From: Sipunculus nudus
Lineage: Eukaryota > Annelida > Sipuncula > Golfingiida > Sipunculidae
Assembly (NCBI GenBank): GCA_026874595.1
Contig: CM049316.1
Location: 71,827,176 to 71,891,175, forward strand
Length of the DNA stretch: 64,000 nucleotides
Direction of reading: 5' to 3'
Positions 1 through 11,140 of this stretch are shown here, piece by piece (position 1 is the stretch's first letter; each line of letters opens with the position of its first letter). Both the position numbers and the translations under genes were made by a program. Under the pieces are notes generated by a model, which searched no databases, was not told the DNA's origin, and saw only the letters and a list, made by a program, of their open reading frames with translations.

Positions 1-221
1 CTGTTATACTGTTGTTGTACTGTGTAATTGTATTGATTTAGTGTATTGTTTCAGTTATAAACTATAGTTATTTGTTAACAAACAAAAAACGAAAAAACAC
101 TGACTTCTTTATTCATTCCCCTAGACATTTCAAACTGCCTAGTGTTATAGAACCTGTTTTTTTTTTTACAAATTCATGTTCATCACGCATACGTGGTCTG
201 TTGATATAAGGTTCCGTGACA
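1..221 (+). mobile_element. 3' LTR end of an upstream retrotransposon copy
   Basis: The first 221 bases match the last part of the 3' LTRs at 38254-38473 and 58293-58512 and end in the same GTTCCGTGACA before TAATGTTTAGC. It shows that at least one more retroelement copy, and so one more tandem unit, lies before the window. The poly(A) motif AATAAA of the other 3' LTRs is changed to TTATAAA here. Confidence 0.95.
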
Positions 222-1024
222 TAATGTTTAGCTAAAAAGGGCACCTCTATATTCTTTAAAGTAGAACATTTCCACTCTTAATGTGGGCACTTAATTGATC
301 TTCCCAGCTGAACTATCTTTCTATTTAAACTTTCTTAGCTTCATTTATTATGAATTGTTAATTATTTTCAGAATAACCATTAATTATTTAATATTTATAT
401 TTCAACTATGAATTATCAAACAAAAACAAAGTCAGAGGTGTATTACTGTCAGATTGCATAATTATAATAATAGCCTTCTCGACTCAAGGTTAGGAAAGGC
501 ATACATGCATTCTAATTAGATTACTTGATGGGCCTGTACAGCTCCGGTCGGACCTCAGCCCAGACTGGCTGTCCCTGTGATGGTTTATAGCCAGCAGTGA
601 ATGCACCACTCAGTATCCATTCATGCTGGACTGATGGGATAGTTTGATCTGACAGTCACTATAGACTTTCTGATGTCAGCGAAGCAAAGAAACTGCTATA
701 TTTCATCAAATGGATGGCGCCCTACTCATTCACCCTATTACTTGGTACCCTGAGATAAAGAATTAGGGTAAAGGCCCCTTGGTCCACTAGCAGTTGCACT
801 TAATGATCAACACCAAACACTGGTCATTCGTATGCATTGTGTCATATTCACTGATATTGTCCAGTTATAAAATTTTACTCTTACAACAGACTCAGCATTA
901 GTAATATTTCAAAGTAGGTGTCAGCACTGAATGGAGAAGCTATTATCTCTGTATACTGGGCACCTCTTTAAATTGGGCAGTTTAGCCTAGCCGCAAGAGT
1001 GCCCAAAATATAGAGGTTCGACTG
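222..1024 (+). mobile_element. pogo/Tc1-like MITE, 3' part, split by the LTR element
   Basis: Begins right after the LTR end with TAATGTTTAGCTA and ends with GAGGTTCGACTG followed by TA, the right inverted terminal repeat and TA target duplication. It aligns along its length with the right part of the intact MITE at 6158-7365 but lacks about 260-285 bp present there (around 6925-7220). No transposase frame is visible; non-autonomous. Its 5' part would lie upstream of the off-window LTR element. Confidence 0.8.
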
Positions 1025-2080
1025 TAATTTCAAACGAGTCATACAATATATGGTAACAGACACGTATGTTAATATGGTTTTGTTAATTTGATACCTACAG
1101 AGGATCCATGTCTTCTTCCTTTGGACCTTTAGGCCTGCAAATATATTTAATACAACTATGGTAATAATGAATTCAGTTCTATCACTGTCACGATTGACGG
1201 CTTGGATGTGTTCAAAAATTCTATTTGAGATATAATACATATTTTAAATATTCAAACGAATAACCTCTGACTTCTCCAGACTGCGTTTGATCAATCTCTT
1301 GATGTCAAACACAAAATAAAGAAAGGCCATTTTTCTAAATTAAACCCTGTCGGCTTAGCAGCAGTAGTGATAATAATAATTGTTATAAATCTGCATTCGA
1401 AGGGAAGCAAGCACCGCGATGCTCCCAAAGCTTTGTTAGCATCCATTTATTTGGCCGACATTCCTAAGTTAATTCGTGGATAAGTGCTTCTACATTTGTG
1501 AATATTCCTTGATGAAATCCCTGAATCCGTATCATGTGCCGGATCTACATCAACATATCATGATATATCCACTGATGTAAACCCAAACATACACTCACAT
1601 TATGTAGTCGTACTCATACCCTTTCCTTCATACTGTCCACGCGTGAACAATTGCATGTTATGCACACATTAAACGCCGCCATTTGTGATGACTATTGTTT
1701 AGATTTAACACCAGACGGCCGGAATGCAAGCACTGAAATAAATCGTGTGTATGATTAAAATGGCAGCCAATCAAATATGCTCTTTTAGAAAGCTTTAGCA
1801 ACCTAATGTAACATTGAGGTGAACTCCCTCGGTCAAAGGCCTGCTAGCTGCTGGAACAAAACTGCTTGTTCCTTGGTTACCATTTGGTTCAGCTGATCTG
1901 TTACTTTTGTGTCGTTCTCTCTAGTTATCACAATAAGAAAACCAAATCAGTGAAGTTTAAAACGGGGAGATGAAGCTGATACGGAAACAGCCGCACTTCT
2001 CCCGTACAAAGTCAATACGATATATGCTGTAATAATTTTTAGGACATCGCTTGAAAAGAGGTTGTCCTGTAATAACCAAC

Positions 2081-3290
2081 CTGTCCGTCTGTCTGTCCGA
2101 CTGTCTATCTGTCTGTCGGCCCGTCCAAAAATGATGATAACTCCATTTAGGGTAGACATGCATTTTAAGTTTGACTTGTACATGCCCCACCAGTTAAGAA
2201 AGAGGCCTTTCATTTTAGTGTCAAATGTACAAGCCACAGGACCCATCTCTTCAAAAAGTTTGCTGATACGTTTAAAGCCAAAGTTTTCAACCCAAATCAT
2301 CCATCCTACATGACAATATGTTTGAAAGACCATGCTGATTCATTCACAGAGATATAGAACAAGAATACACGGAAAAAGGTCCGATCACCCAGTATGGTAA
2401 TCGTACCCATGACCCTCCAATTGTCGGGCGTCTGCTCTAACAGTGAGCTAACAGGGATCCCCAAGTTCCTCTGTGTATCAGCACATTTTTTTTTATCAAG
2501 CAAAGTGACGTCATACTGTGACTGGTATTATACATACTTCATGTGCCGACACAGCGACTTTACATGCAGCAGTGACGAAGTGATGGCCTTTTACGGTATG
2601 CATCAAATATTATATAAAGATGTTTAAATGGCCATGCTGGTCCATTTTATAGGGATATTTAACAAGAATACACAGAAAAAGTCCGAAAAGTTCCGTCTTA
2701 CCTTATACCTCACCTGCCAATAGGGTCGAAGGCTCATGCTATCCAAAAAATCATTTTCGGATGATAACTCCAGTTTGGATCGATATGTGGATTTCATTCA
2801 TGACTTATATATGGCCCATCACTAAAGCAAGAACCCTCTTGATTTAGAGGTCAGAGATCAAGGTCACAGGACACAGATCTTTAAAAAGTTTGTGGAAGCA
2901 TTTTAAGCCAAATTTGGCACCCCGCAGCTTTCATCTTGCACAAACAGCTCACCTACTAAAAGGGGAGTCCCTGTTAATTTGGGATGATATGGTTAAATGT
3001 CAAGGTTACAGGAGTTACAAGGTTACAAAAATTCATTTCCAGATGATAACTAACTCCAATTTGGTTTGACATATGGATTTCAAACTTGACTAATTTATGG
3101 CCCACCACTTATATAAAAACACTTTTTATTTTGGGGTCAATAAGTCAATGTTGAAGATCACAGGACCAACATCTTTATAAATATTGTGAAGGCATTGCAA
3201 ATGTTTCATACTTTTGTATTTCCTTACAATAGGGGATAAGCACATTGATTTCGACTTTCATTCAAAGGTGAAGGTCACATGATCGTCCTT
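2081..3290. repeat. GTCT tract plus ~280-bp degenerate tandem repeats (A1)
   Basis: A short degenerate CTGT/GTCT tract (2081-2126) leads into monomers starting with GATGATAACT at 2133, 2760 and 3042. The last two are 282 bp apart; the first two are separated by an insertion holding a tRNA-derived SINE head. Recurring phrases include GACATGGATTT, TATGGCCCACC, GGTCACAGGAC and AAAAAGTTTGT. Some boxes are AGGTCA-like. Frames through these repeats on both strands are not judged coding. Confidence 0.75.
2391..2462 (-). mobile_element. tRNA-derived SINE head (A1)
   Basis: Read on the minus strand, 72 nt resemble a tRNA gene: an A-box-like TTAGCTCACTGTTAGAGCAG near the start and a B-box-like GGGTACGATTACC about 35 nt later, at spacing normal for a tRNA. 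Mismatches to the B-box consensus GGTTCGANNCC argue for a decayed SINE or tRNA pseudogene rather than a working tRNA. It interrupts the 280-bp repeats, which resume on its far side. Confidence 0.6.
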
Positions 3291-3635
3291 CTGATTTATA
3301 TACTTTACGGCTTACAGTTTATAAATATATCTAATGTAATTATGCCTCCTTTGCTTGGGATAGTCCACTTCTACAAATTCATACACGACTATCACTGATT
3401 CAAACCGTAACCTCATGGTTCAGATGATTTTCTAATACTGTTTTGGATCAGCTCCTTCCGTCTCTGTATATAATCAGGTCCTTTATTATATTTTTTTAAG
3501 CATTACTCAGTCAACATTGGACGGGTAAGGGCCTTCTGCTTGGACGATCCTGATCTGTCATTATTCTAGTTTTATTACAGATGCGGTACTAATAACTGAC
3601 CTGATCGTAGTGTAAATACAGCTTCACATACGTAC

Positions 3636-3813
3636 CTGGCGTCACATTTCATTCCCGTACAGTCAATATCAGCGGTTCCCAGATTCGTAGCTGTGTCGAT
3701 GCCACATGTTTGAGACTTCACCCAAAAGTTAATGGCAGCCTTAAACAAAATGAAAATAGCATTTACATAGAGTATAAATTAATGGTGATAATAAACAAAA
3801 GCGTTGTTGACAT
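3636..3813 (-). pseudogene. Exon X(A1): Cys-rich segment with broken signal peptide
   Basis: Minus-strand exon. The core 3636-3739 encodes a segment with VKSQTCGIDTATNLGTADID and ends in GACGCCAG before the donor GTACGTATG, in phase 2. In module B an open signal peptide precedes it; here the ATG at 3813 runs into TAA after 16 codons, and one base is missing just before the core. Either the exon is dead or it uses an upstream exon I cannot find (a TTTAAG acceptor does precede the core). Its terminal exon would lie before the window. One residue differs from the other copies (Thr for Arg before GMKCDA). Confidence 0.6.
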
Positions 3814-4647
3814 AGCAAAGTTGAGTATATAACATATTTTAGGGATCTTTTGGCTACTCACGTTTTAGGTGAATCTAACACATAACATATTATTTCGAGA
3901 TAATTCAGTCGATCAGTTTCTAGCTTAGTCATATTCATATTCATATGTAACTCATACAGATAGCATTATGGATATGACATACATGCATCAATTGCCTGAT
4001 TAACTCGTCGTTTATAATAGCGTTTCATATTTTGTTGAATATTTAAATAAAACAAATATTTGGTATTTGAAATTAATAAAAGAACATTTTTTTCCATTTA
4101 TATATTCCAAAATATGTTGTGGGAATGAAGAAAATAATATTCTTGGGGGAGCTTATGTCCTAACTTTCCCTGAACAAGTGTGTGGGGGTTGTCCCTAGAT
4201 TTGAGCAGGTGTCAGGAAGACGAGCATTTCTCTGGGTGGATTGTCCCCTTAAAGTTTTTCAAAACAAGGCCAATTGGACATAATTAGTATCAAACTGTTC
4301 CACAACGTTTGTTTATAAGGAATTCATCTCTACACTTCAAACAGAAATATAAATGTTGATGTAGTGATAAAAAAAATGCAAGAGCTATAACATACTATAG
4401 TATTAAATCGGAATGTAGAGACCGAGTTGAAAATTGGTGACATATTTTCCCATAAACTCCTAAATTTGTTTTTAAGTACTAAAATATCATTTTAAATGGT
4501 CAACTGAATCCAGCAATTGCATTTTGTCGTAGATTTGGACATTCCCTGTTAATAAGAAAGTGTAATATCATACGCGAATTTTACACAACTGTAAACAAAC
4601 ACACAAACCATTCATTAAATATAAACCTCTTCCAATTCCATTTATTA

Positions 4648-4966
4648 TTATGGAAAAATAATCATGTACGAGCTAACCGAAACTGAGGTCGTAGATTTAT
4701 GATCGCAGCAAATCTTCTTGTGTTGTTCCTTGTCACTCATTTCTTTGTCCATTCCTTTGCCTTTTCCTTTGTCTTCTTCTTCTCCATGGTGATCTCCTGG
4801 TCCGAAGGTGCTGATAGGCAACAGGGTTTTCATACCTCGCAACTTCTCGAGAAGACCCATGCAGACCTCTGAACACTTTGCTCTGACGTCATTATCGCAC
4901 GTGAGTTCGGGGACTGGATGGATTATTGCCTTTGTGCCCATGGAGGTTGTCATATTGCAAACACAC
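4648..4966 (-). CDS. Exon Y(A1): terminal exon of secreted Cys-rich protein
   Basis: Minus-strand terminal exon. The acceptor CAACTCCAG lies just above 4966; the exon opens with one base that completes the phase-2 codon of exon X and reads CVCNMTTSMGTKA. Next come CDNDVRAKCSEVCMGLL, a Gly/Pro/His linker, a Lys/Glu/Gly-rich tail and ICCDH, then TAA with AATAAA at 4641-4646. Partner on this strand is X(B1) at 10112-10290: 179 + 319 nt gives 165 codons plus stop, with exact phase. The predicted mature chain has ten cysteines, which fits a disulfide-rich secreted protein. Compared with B-type exons, differences are conservative and the length change is 3 nt, while flanks hold many random indels, so the frame looks selected. 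Family not recognised. Private changes: Ile for Met after GTKA, Phe for Ser before the last Pro. Confidence 0.65.
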
Positions 4967-6157
4967 CTGGAGTTGAAGAACAGTTAAAATGGTAATATTT
5001 TTTTTTCTTAATGATTAAAAACAAACAAGATAGGTGCATGGTCTATTAAAGGCACTGCCAATTGAATAATGATATAAGTATCCTATTAATAAGAATGACA
5101 GGTTATCTATCTTTCTGGATTTCCGGTTTTATTCGCATGAAATATGAATAATTCTGAAGTTTTATCCTGTCTTGTTAACATAGAGCTAATCTCTGAATCT
5201 CTGTTGCCTTTCAAGCATGGCGATTCTTGAACTGAGTACCTGCTCTGAGGTACATCGGCTTACACACTTTTTCTACCCCAGTAATCCAAATATAATAGTA
5301 AAAAAAAATAATAGATATAAAATATATGAAGTAGCACAATAGTAATGTAGGAGTATTTTTTTAATATGTTTGTTGATAGAACCTTTTTATTGAGTTAAGC
5401 TGGCATATAAACCAAATGTTTGCAATTTCCAATTAAAGGAAGTCTTCCCATAACGCTGCAACTCACTTGTAATGGATTGTGTACGATCTTGAAGTAATAC
5501 TTAATATGAATCTGTTACCAATTAGAAATATTTCCAATATATTAATAATTTTGGAAAATAATCATTTTTAAGAAATTAAACAAAAACCGGTGTCGCTGAA
5601 AAATGAAAAAGAAAATTAAGAACACATTGGCATTTTAATGCTTTGCTCTCTGGAGGACTGAGAAAAGTAAAGAAATATCTGTGCTCCAAATTTAAATGTA
5701 GAAATAAAACGTCTTTAAAGCCCTATAAGCCTCTAAACTAAACATCAATAGTGAATTAGACGACATCGGTTAAAATTTTGTTGAGTCTAAGAGTAATCAA
5801 TTGATATTATTAGAACATTTTTCAATTAATCAATGAAATAATTAAATATTTTAAATTAGTTGTTTTGTAATACGTTGGGTAAATATCAAGAATGCTCCGG
5901 TTGATTGTGATTGTGTTTATCTTGCTTATCCAATTATATATGCAAAATAGCAGTCAATTGTACTGTGATTCTGCACTTTGGTATGTGATAAAGGCAATCA
6001 CTGTCTGTTGAATCACAGAAACCCCCTCTATTATCATAATAATTGCTACAAGAATAGCAAGTGTATGGTTCTTATAAAATAAAATGCATAATTTGTTGAT
6101 GCACACTCAAAGGATTTGAACATTTTAGTCATATTTTGTGTGAACTTTCAACTATTA

Positions 6158-7365
6158 CAGTCGAATCTCTTTTAGTGGGCATCTCCATTAAATGGGCACC
6201 TCTATAAAGTGGGCATCTCTATAAAGTGGGCACTTTGGGCAGTCCCATTTTTTTCTTCTCTTTATTATGTTTAGCTAATAAGGGCAACTCTATATTCTTT
6301 AAAGTGGGCACTTTTTCCCTGCTAATGTGGGCACTTGATTGAATTTCCCAGCCGGAGTATCTTTTTATGTAAAATTTCTGAGCTTTCTTTATTGTGATTT
6401 TTTTTTATTATTATTCAGAATAACTATTAATTATTTAATAATTATATTTTAACAATGAATAATCAAACAAAAACAAAGTCAGAGGTGTATTACTGTCAGA
6501 TTGCATAATTATAATAATTGCCTTTTCGACTCAAGGTTAGGAAATGATACATGCATACTAAATATATTACATTTTATTGATGGGCCTGTACTTACTCCGG
6601 TCAGACCTCAGCCCAGACTGGCTATTCCTGTGATGGTTTATAGCTCGCAGTGAATGCACCACTCAGTACCCATTCATACTGGACTGATAGGTATAGTTTG
6701 ATCCGACAGTCACAGTAGATTTTCTGATGTTAGCGAAGCAAAGAAACTGCTATAGTTAATACAATGGATGGCGCCCTACTCATTCACCCGATTACTTGGT
6801 ACCCTGAGATGAAGAATTAGGGTAAGGGCCCCTTGGTCCACTAGCAGTTGCACTTAATGATCAACACCAAACATTCGTATGCATTGTGTCATATTCACTG
6901 ATATTGTCCAGTTATAAAATTTCAACCCCTCACTGATATATAATTGTTTGGTATAGTCCGAAAAGAGTTCCTGTTTAAATATTCAGAGAGTGGCTTGTAT
7001 TGGAGATAGTTTGTAGAACAGCATGGTATATATAAGGATCCGGTGTGTAACTTAACATTATTTGATAATTATTTAAATAAGAGGATCAATGCTTGAAGGT
7101 TACATTCATTGGTGTATATGTTATAACAAACACACATATATATTAACAGTTATGAATTTTAACCTATTAATCTTTATTGTTAAAAACAGGGAGAAAGTAC
7201 ATACATAAAGTTAATGAATTACTCTTAAAACAGACTCAGCAATAGTAATATTTCAAAGTAGGTGTCAGCACTGAATGGAGAAGCTGTTATCTCTATAGGG
7301 GGCACCTCTTTAAAGTGGGCAGTTTGGCGTGTCGCCACAGTGCCCACAATATAGAGGTTCGACTG
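6158..7365 (+). mobile_element. pogo/Tc1-like MITE, intact copy (B1)
   Basis: A 1208-bp element bounded by TA on both sides. Left end CAGTCGAATCTCTTTTAGTG, right end (reverse complement) CAGTCGAACCTCTATATTGT: imperfect inverted repeats of about 26 bp. Inside the left end the phrase CTCTATAAAGTGGGCA is repeated in tandem, and a related copy lies near the right end; such subterminal repeats often bind transposase. CAGT termini and TA duplication fit the pogo/Tigger side of Tc1/mariner. No transposase is encoded. This copy also preserves the empty site (TTTATTATGTTTAG, about 6261) used by the LTR element in module A. Confidence 0.8.
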
Positions 7366-8850
7366 TAATTTCAAATGAATCAAACAATATATGGTAACAG
7401 ACACGTATGTTAATATGGTTTTGTTAATTTGATACCTACAGAGGATCCATGTCTTCTTCCTTTGGACCGTTAGGCCTACAAATATATTAAATACAATCAT
7501 GGTAATAATGAATTAAGTTCTATCACTGTCACGATTGACGGCGTGGCTGTGTTTGAAAAATTCTGTTTGAAATATAATACATATTTTAAATATTCAAACG
7601 AATAACCGCTGACTTCTCCAGACTGCGTTTGATCAATCTCTTGATGTCAAACACAATATAAAGAAAGGCCATCCAAGGGGATCTTCAATTGTATTTGGAT
7701 TGTACGATTTCATAACTCATCCCTTAATTAAATACTAACCGATCCAGAAAGTTCCATTGAATCCGTTTAACATATACCTCAAGTGAACGTTTATGCTGAA
7801 TTTTTCGAAATTAAACCCTTTCGGCTTAGCAGTAGTGGTAATAATAATAATTGTTATCAATCTGCATTCGAAGGGAAGCAAGCACCGCGATACTATCAGA
7901 ACTGTGTTTGCATCCATTTATTCGGCCCACATTCCTAAGTTAATTCGTGCATAAGTGCTTCTACATTTGTGAATATTCCTTGATGGAATCCCTGAATCCG
8001 TATCATGTGCCGGATCTACATCAACATATCATGATATATCCACTGTTGTAAACACAAACATACACTCACATTATATAGACGTACTCATACCCTTTCCTTC
8101 ATACTGTCCATGCGTGGACAATTGCATGTTATGCACTCATTAAACGCTGCCATTTGTGATGACTATTGTTTGGATTTAACACCAGACGGCTGGAATGCAA
8201 TCACTGAAATTAATCGTGTGTATGATTCAAATGGCAGCCAATCAAATATGCTCTTTCAGAAAGCTTTAGCAACCTAATATAACATTGAAGTAAACCCCCT
8301 CGGTCAAGGGCCTGCTAGCTGCTGGCACAAAACTGCTTGTTCCTTGGTTACCATTTGGTTCAGATGATCTGTTACTTTTGTGTCGTTCTCTCTAGTTATC
8401 ACAATAAGAAAACCAAATCAATGAAGTTTAAAACGGGGAGATGAGGCTGATACGGAAACAGCTGCATTTTTCCGGTACAAAGTCAATACGATATATGCTG
8501 ACACCGCTTGAAAAGAGGTTGTCCTGTAAAAACCAACCTGTCCGTCTGTCTGTCCGACTGTCTATCTGTCTGTCGGACCGTAAAAAAAATGATGATAACT
8601 CCATTTAGGGTAGACATGGATTTCAAGTTTTACTTGTACATGCCCTACCATTTAAGGAAGAACCCCTTTTAATTTTAGTGCCAAATGTACAAGCCACAGG
8701 ACCCATATCTTCAAAAAGTTTGTTGATACGTTTTAAGTCAAACTTTTCAACCCAAACCATCCATCTTACATGACAATATGTTTGAAAGACCATGCTGATT
8801 CATTCACAGAGATATAGAACAAGAATTAACAGAAAAAGGTCCGATCACCC

Positions 8851-8922
8851 AGTATGGTAATCGTACCCATGACCCTCCAATTGTCGGCCGTCTGCTCTAA
8901 CAGTGAGCTAACAGGGATCCCC
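8851..8922 (-). mobile_element. tRNA-derived SINE head (B1)
   Basis: Same 72-nt tRNA-like sequence as at 2391-2462, with one difference (GTCGGCCG for GTCGGGCG on the plus strand). A box and B box are both present on the minus strand. Inherited with the module, not a new insertion. Confidence 0.6.
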
Positions 8923-9746
8923 AAGTTCCTCTGTGTATCAGCACATTTTTTTATAAAGCAAAGTGACGTCATACTGTGACTGGTATTATACATACTTCTT
9001 GTGCCGACACAGCGACTTTGCATGCAGCAGTGACGAAGTGATGGCCTTTTATGGTATGCATCAGATATTATATAAAGATGTTAAAATGGCCATCCTGGTC
9101 CATTTTATGGGGATATTTAACAAGAATACACAGACAAAGTCCGAAAAGTTCCGTCTTACCTAATACCTCACCTGCCAATAGGGTCAAGGTCGAAGGTGCA
9201 TGCTGTCCAAAAAATCATTTTCGGATGATAACTCCAGTTTGGATCGATATGTGGATTTCATTCATGACTTATATATGGTCCATTACTAAAGCAAAAACCC
9301 TCTTGATTTAGAGGTCAGAGATCAAGGTCACAGGACACAGTTCATTAAAAAGTTTGTGGAAGCATTTTAAGCCAAACTTGGCACCCCGCTGCTTTCATCT
9401 TACACAAACAGCTCACCTACTAAAAGGGGTGTCCCTGTTAATTTGGGATGATATGGTTAAATGTCAAGGTCACAGGAGCCATCTGTCCAGAAATTTATTT
9501 CCAGATGATAACTCCAATATGGTTTGACATATGGATTTCAAACTTGACTCATATATGGCCCACCAGAAATGTAAAAACACTTTTTTATTTTGGGTTCATG
9601 AAGTCAATGTTGAAGATCACAGGAGCAACATCTTTATAAATATTGTGAAGGCATTGCAAATGTTTCATACTTAATCTTACACATTTGTAATTTCTTACAA
9701 TAGGGGATAACCATGTTGATTTCGACATCACAATTTCAAAGGTCAA

Positions 9747-9758
9747 GGTCACGTGACC
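9747..9758. promoter_or_regulatory. Perfect 12-bp palindrome GGTCACGTGACC (B1)
   Basis: GGTCACGTGACC equals its own reverse complement and contains the E-box CACGTG. It directly follows GGTCAA, so the left arm overlaps a TCAAGGTCA box of the nuclear-receptor half-site type. Present unchanged in B2 and B3, but decayed in module A (GGTCACATGATC). Function is not shown; it may simply be the end of a repeat monomer. Confidence 0.35.
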
Positions 9759-10111
9759 GTCCTTCTGATTTATATACTTAACGGCTTTCAGTTTATAAAT
9801 ATATCTAATGTTATTATGCCTCCTTTGCTTGGGATACTCCACTTCTACAAATTCATACACGACTATCACTGATTCAAACCGTAACCTCATGGTCCAGATG
9901 ATTTTTTAATACTGTTTTGGATCAGTTCCTTCCGTCTCTGCATATAATCAGGTCTCTATTATATTTTATTTCAAGCATTACTCAGTCAACATTGGACGGG
10001 TAAGGGCCTTCTGCTTGGACAATCCTGATCTGTCATTATTCCAGTTTTTATTACAGATGCGGTACTAATAACTGACCTGATCGTAGTGTAAATACAGCTT
10101 CACATACGTAC

Positions 10112-10290
10112 CTGGCGTCACATTTCATTCCCCTACAGTCAATATCAGCGGTTCCCAGATTCGTAGCAGTGTCGATGCCACATGTTTGAGACTTCACCCA
10201 AAAGGTAATGGCAGCCTTAAAGCAAAATGAAAATAGCATTAACATAGAGTATAAATTAACCGTGATAATAAACAGAAGCGTTGTTGACAT
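10112..10290 (-). CDS. Exon X(B1): signal peptide and Cys-rich segment
   Basis: Minus-strand first coding exon. The ATG at 10290 opens a hydrophobic stretch (MSTTLLFIITVNLYSMLMLF) typical of a signal peptide, then AAITFWVKSQTCGIDTATNL and a DCRGMKCDA motif. The frame is open further upstream but only to a GTG, so this ATG is the first plausible start. The exon ends at a good donor, GTACGTATG, in phase 2, which matches exon Y exactly. Because transcription runs to lower coordinates, its partner is Y(A1) at 4648-4966, across a 5.1-kb intron that holds the intact MITE. The protein is predicted to be secreted; family and function unknown. Confidence 0.65.
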
Positions 10291-11140
10291 AGCAAAGTTG
10301 AGTATATTGCATATTTTAGGGATCTTTTGGCTACTCACGTTTTAGGTGAATTTAACACATAACATTTTATTTCCAGATAATTCAGTCAATCAGTTTCTAG
10401 CTTAGTCATATTCATATTCATATGTAACTCATACAGGTAGCATTATGGATATGACATACATGCATCAATTGCCTGATTAACTCGTCGTTTATAATAGCGT
10501 TTCATATTTAATAAACATATTTAAATAAACAAATATTTGGTAATTTGAAATTTATAAAGGAACATTATTTTTCCAGTTTCTGCACAAATAAATATATATT
10601 CCAAAATGTGTTGTGGGAATGAAGAAAATAATATTCTTGGGGGAGCTTATGTCCTAACTTTCCCTGGACAAGTGTGTGGGGGTTGTCCCCAGATTTGAGC
10701 AGGTGTCAGGAAGACGAGCATTTCTCTGGGGAGATTGTCCCCTTAAAGTTTTTCAAAACAAGGCCAATTGGACATAATTAGTATCAAACTGTTCCACAAC
10801 GTTTGTTAATAAGGAATTGATCTCTATACTTCAAACAGAATTATAAATGATGATGTAGTGATAAAACAGATTCAAGAGCTATAACATACTATAGTATTAA
10901 ATCGGAATTGAGAGACCGAGTTGAAAATTGACGACATATTTTCCCATAAACACCTAAATTTGTTTTTAAGTACTAAAATATCATTTTAAAGGGTCAACTG
11001 AATCTAGCAATTGCATTTTGTCGCAGATTTGAACATTCACTCTTAATAAGAAAGTGGAATATCATACGTGAAATTACACACCTGTAAACAAACACCCAAA
11101 GCTCTCATTAAACATAAACCTCTTCCAATTCCATTTATTA

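Larger units (their letters stand above)
1025..6157. repeat. Module A1 between MITEs (exons and spacers)
   Basis: Duplicate of module B1 (7366-12621) with many substitutions and indels. Contents: 1025-2080, AT-rich spacer with no gene seen; 2081-3290, GTCT tract, SINE head and 280-bp repeats; 3291-3635, spacer; 3636-3813, exon X(A1); 3814-4647, presumed intergenic, no open frame of note; 4648-4966, exon Y(A1); 4967-6157, intron of the X(B1)-Y(A1) gene, AT-rich, nothing else recognised. Relative to B1 it lacks about 120 bp near 1330. Confidence 0.85.
8537..9765. repeat. GTCT tract plus ~140/280-bp repeats with AGGTCA boxes (B1)
   Basis: Counterpart of 2081-3290. GATGATAACT-type starts occur at 8591, 9224 and 9504, the last two 280 bp apart. 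TCAAGGTC boxes fall at 9184, 9322, 9464 and 9743, spaced 138, 142 and 279 bp, so the basic period may be about 140 bp. The first and second GATGATAACT starts are separated by the SINE head. Confidence 0.75.

Noticed and set aside
1091-1131. Possible 40-nt minus-strand exon between TTTGCAG and GTATCA (purine-rich), also in module B
   Set aside because: Has splice-like borders in both modules but lies past the terminal exon and poly(A) signal of the nearest gene; no frame links it to anything.
1947-2333. 128-codon minus-strand open frame, also at 40066 and 60109
   Set aside because: It runs through the GTCT tract and 280-bp repeats. The B copies break it, and the period follows the repeat, not codons.
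2505-2512. TGACGTCA CRE-like sites in the SINE flank, and similar TGACGTCA within exon Y
   Set aside because: Eight-base motifs in repeats or codons; no promoter context.
4648-4690. Alternative model: exon Y splices on to X (TCG/GTTAGC donor, phase 0), making one giant repeat protein
   Set aside because: Phases would allow it, but the donor is weak, a stop follows directly with AATAAA, and the X exons of module B start with a signal peptide.
7735-7917. 60-codon minus frame in module B, with possible donors GTATATG and GTTAGT
   Set aside because: Absent from module A because of a deletion, no supporting partner exon, low-complexity Ile/Thr run. A non-coding origin is simpler.
8826-9023. Conserved minus frame with a CADTQRNLGIPV stretch
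   Set aside because: It is the translation of the tRNA-like SINE head; the A and B boxes explain the conservation.
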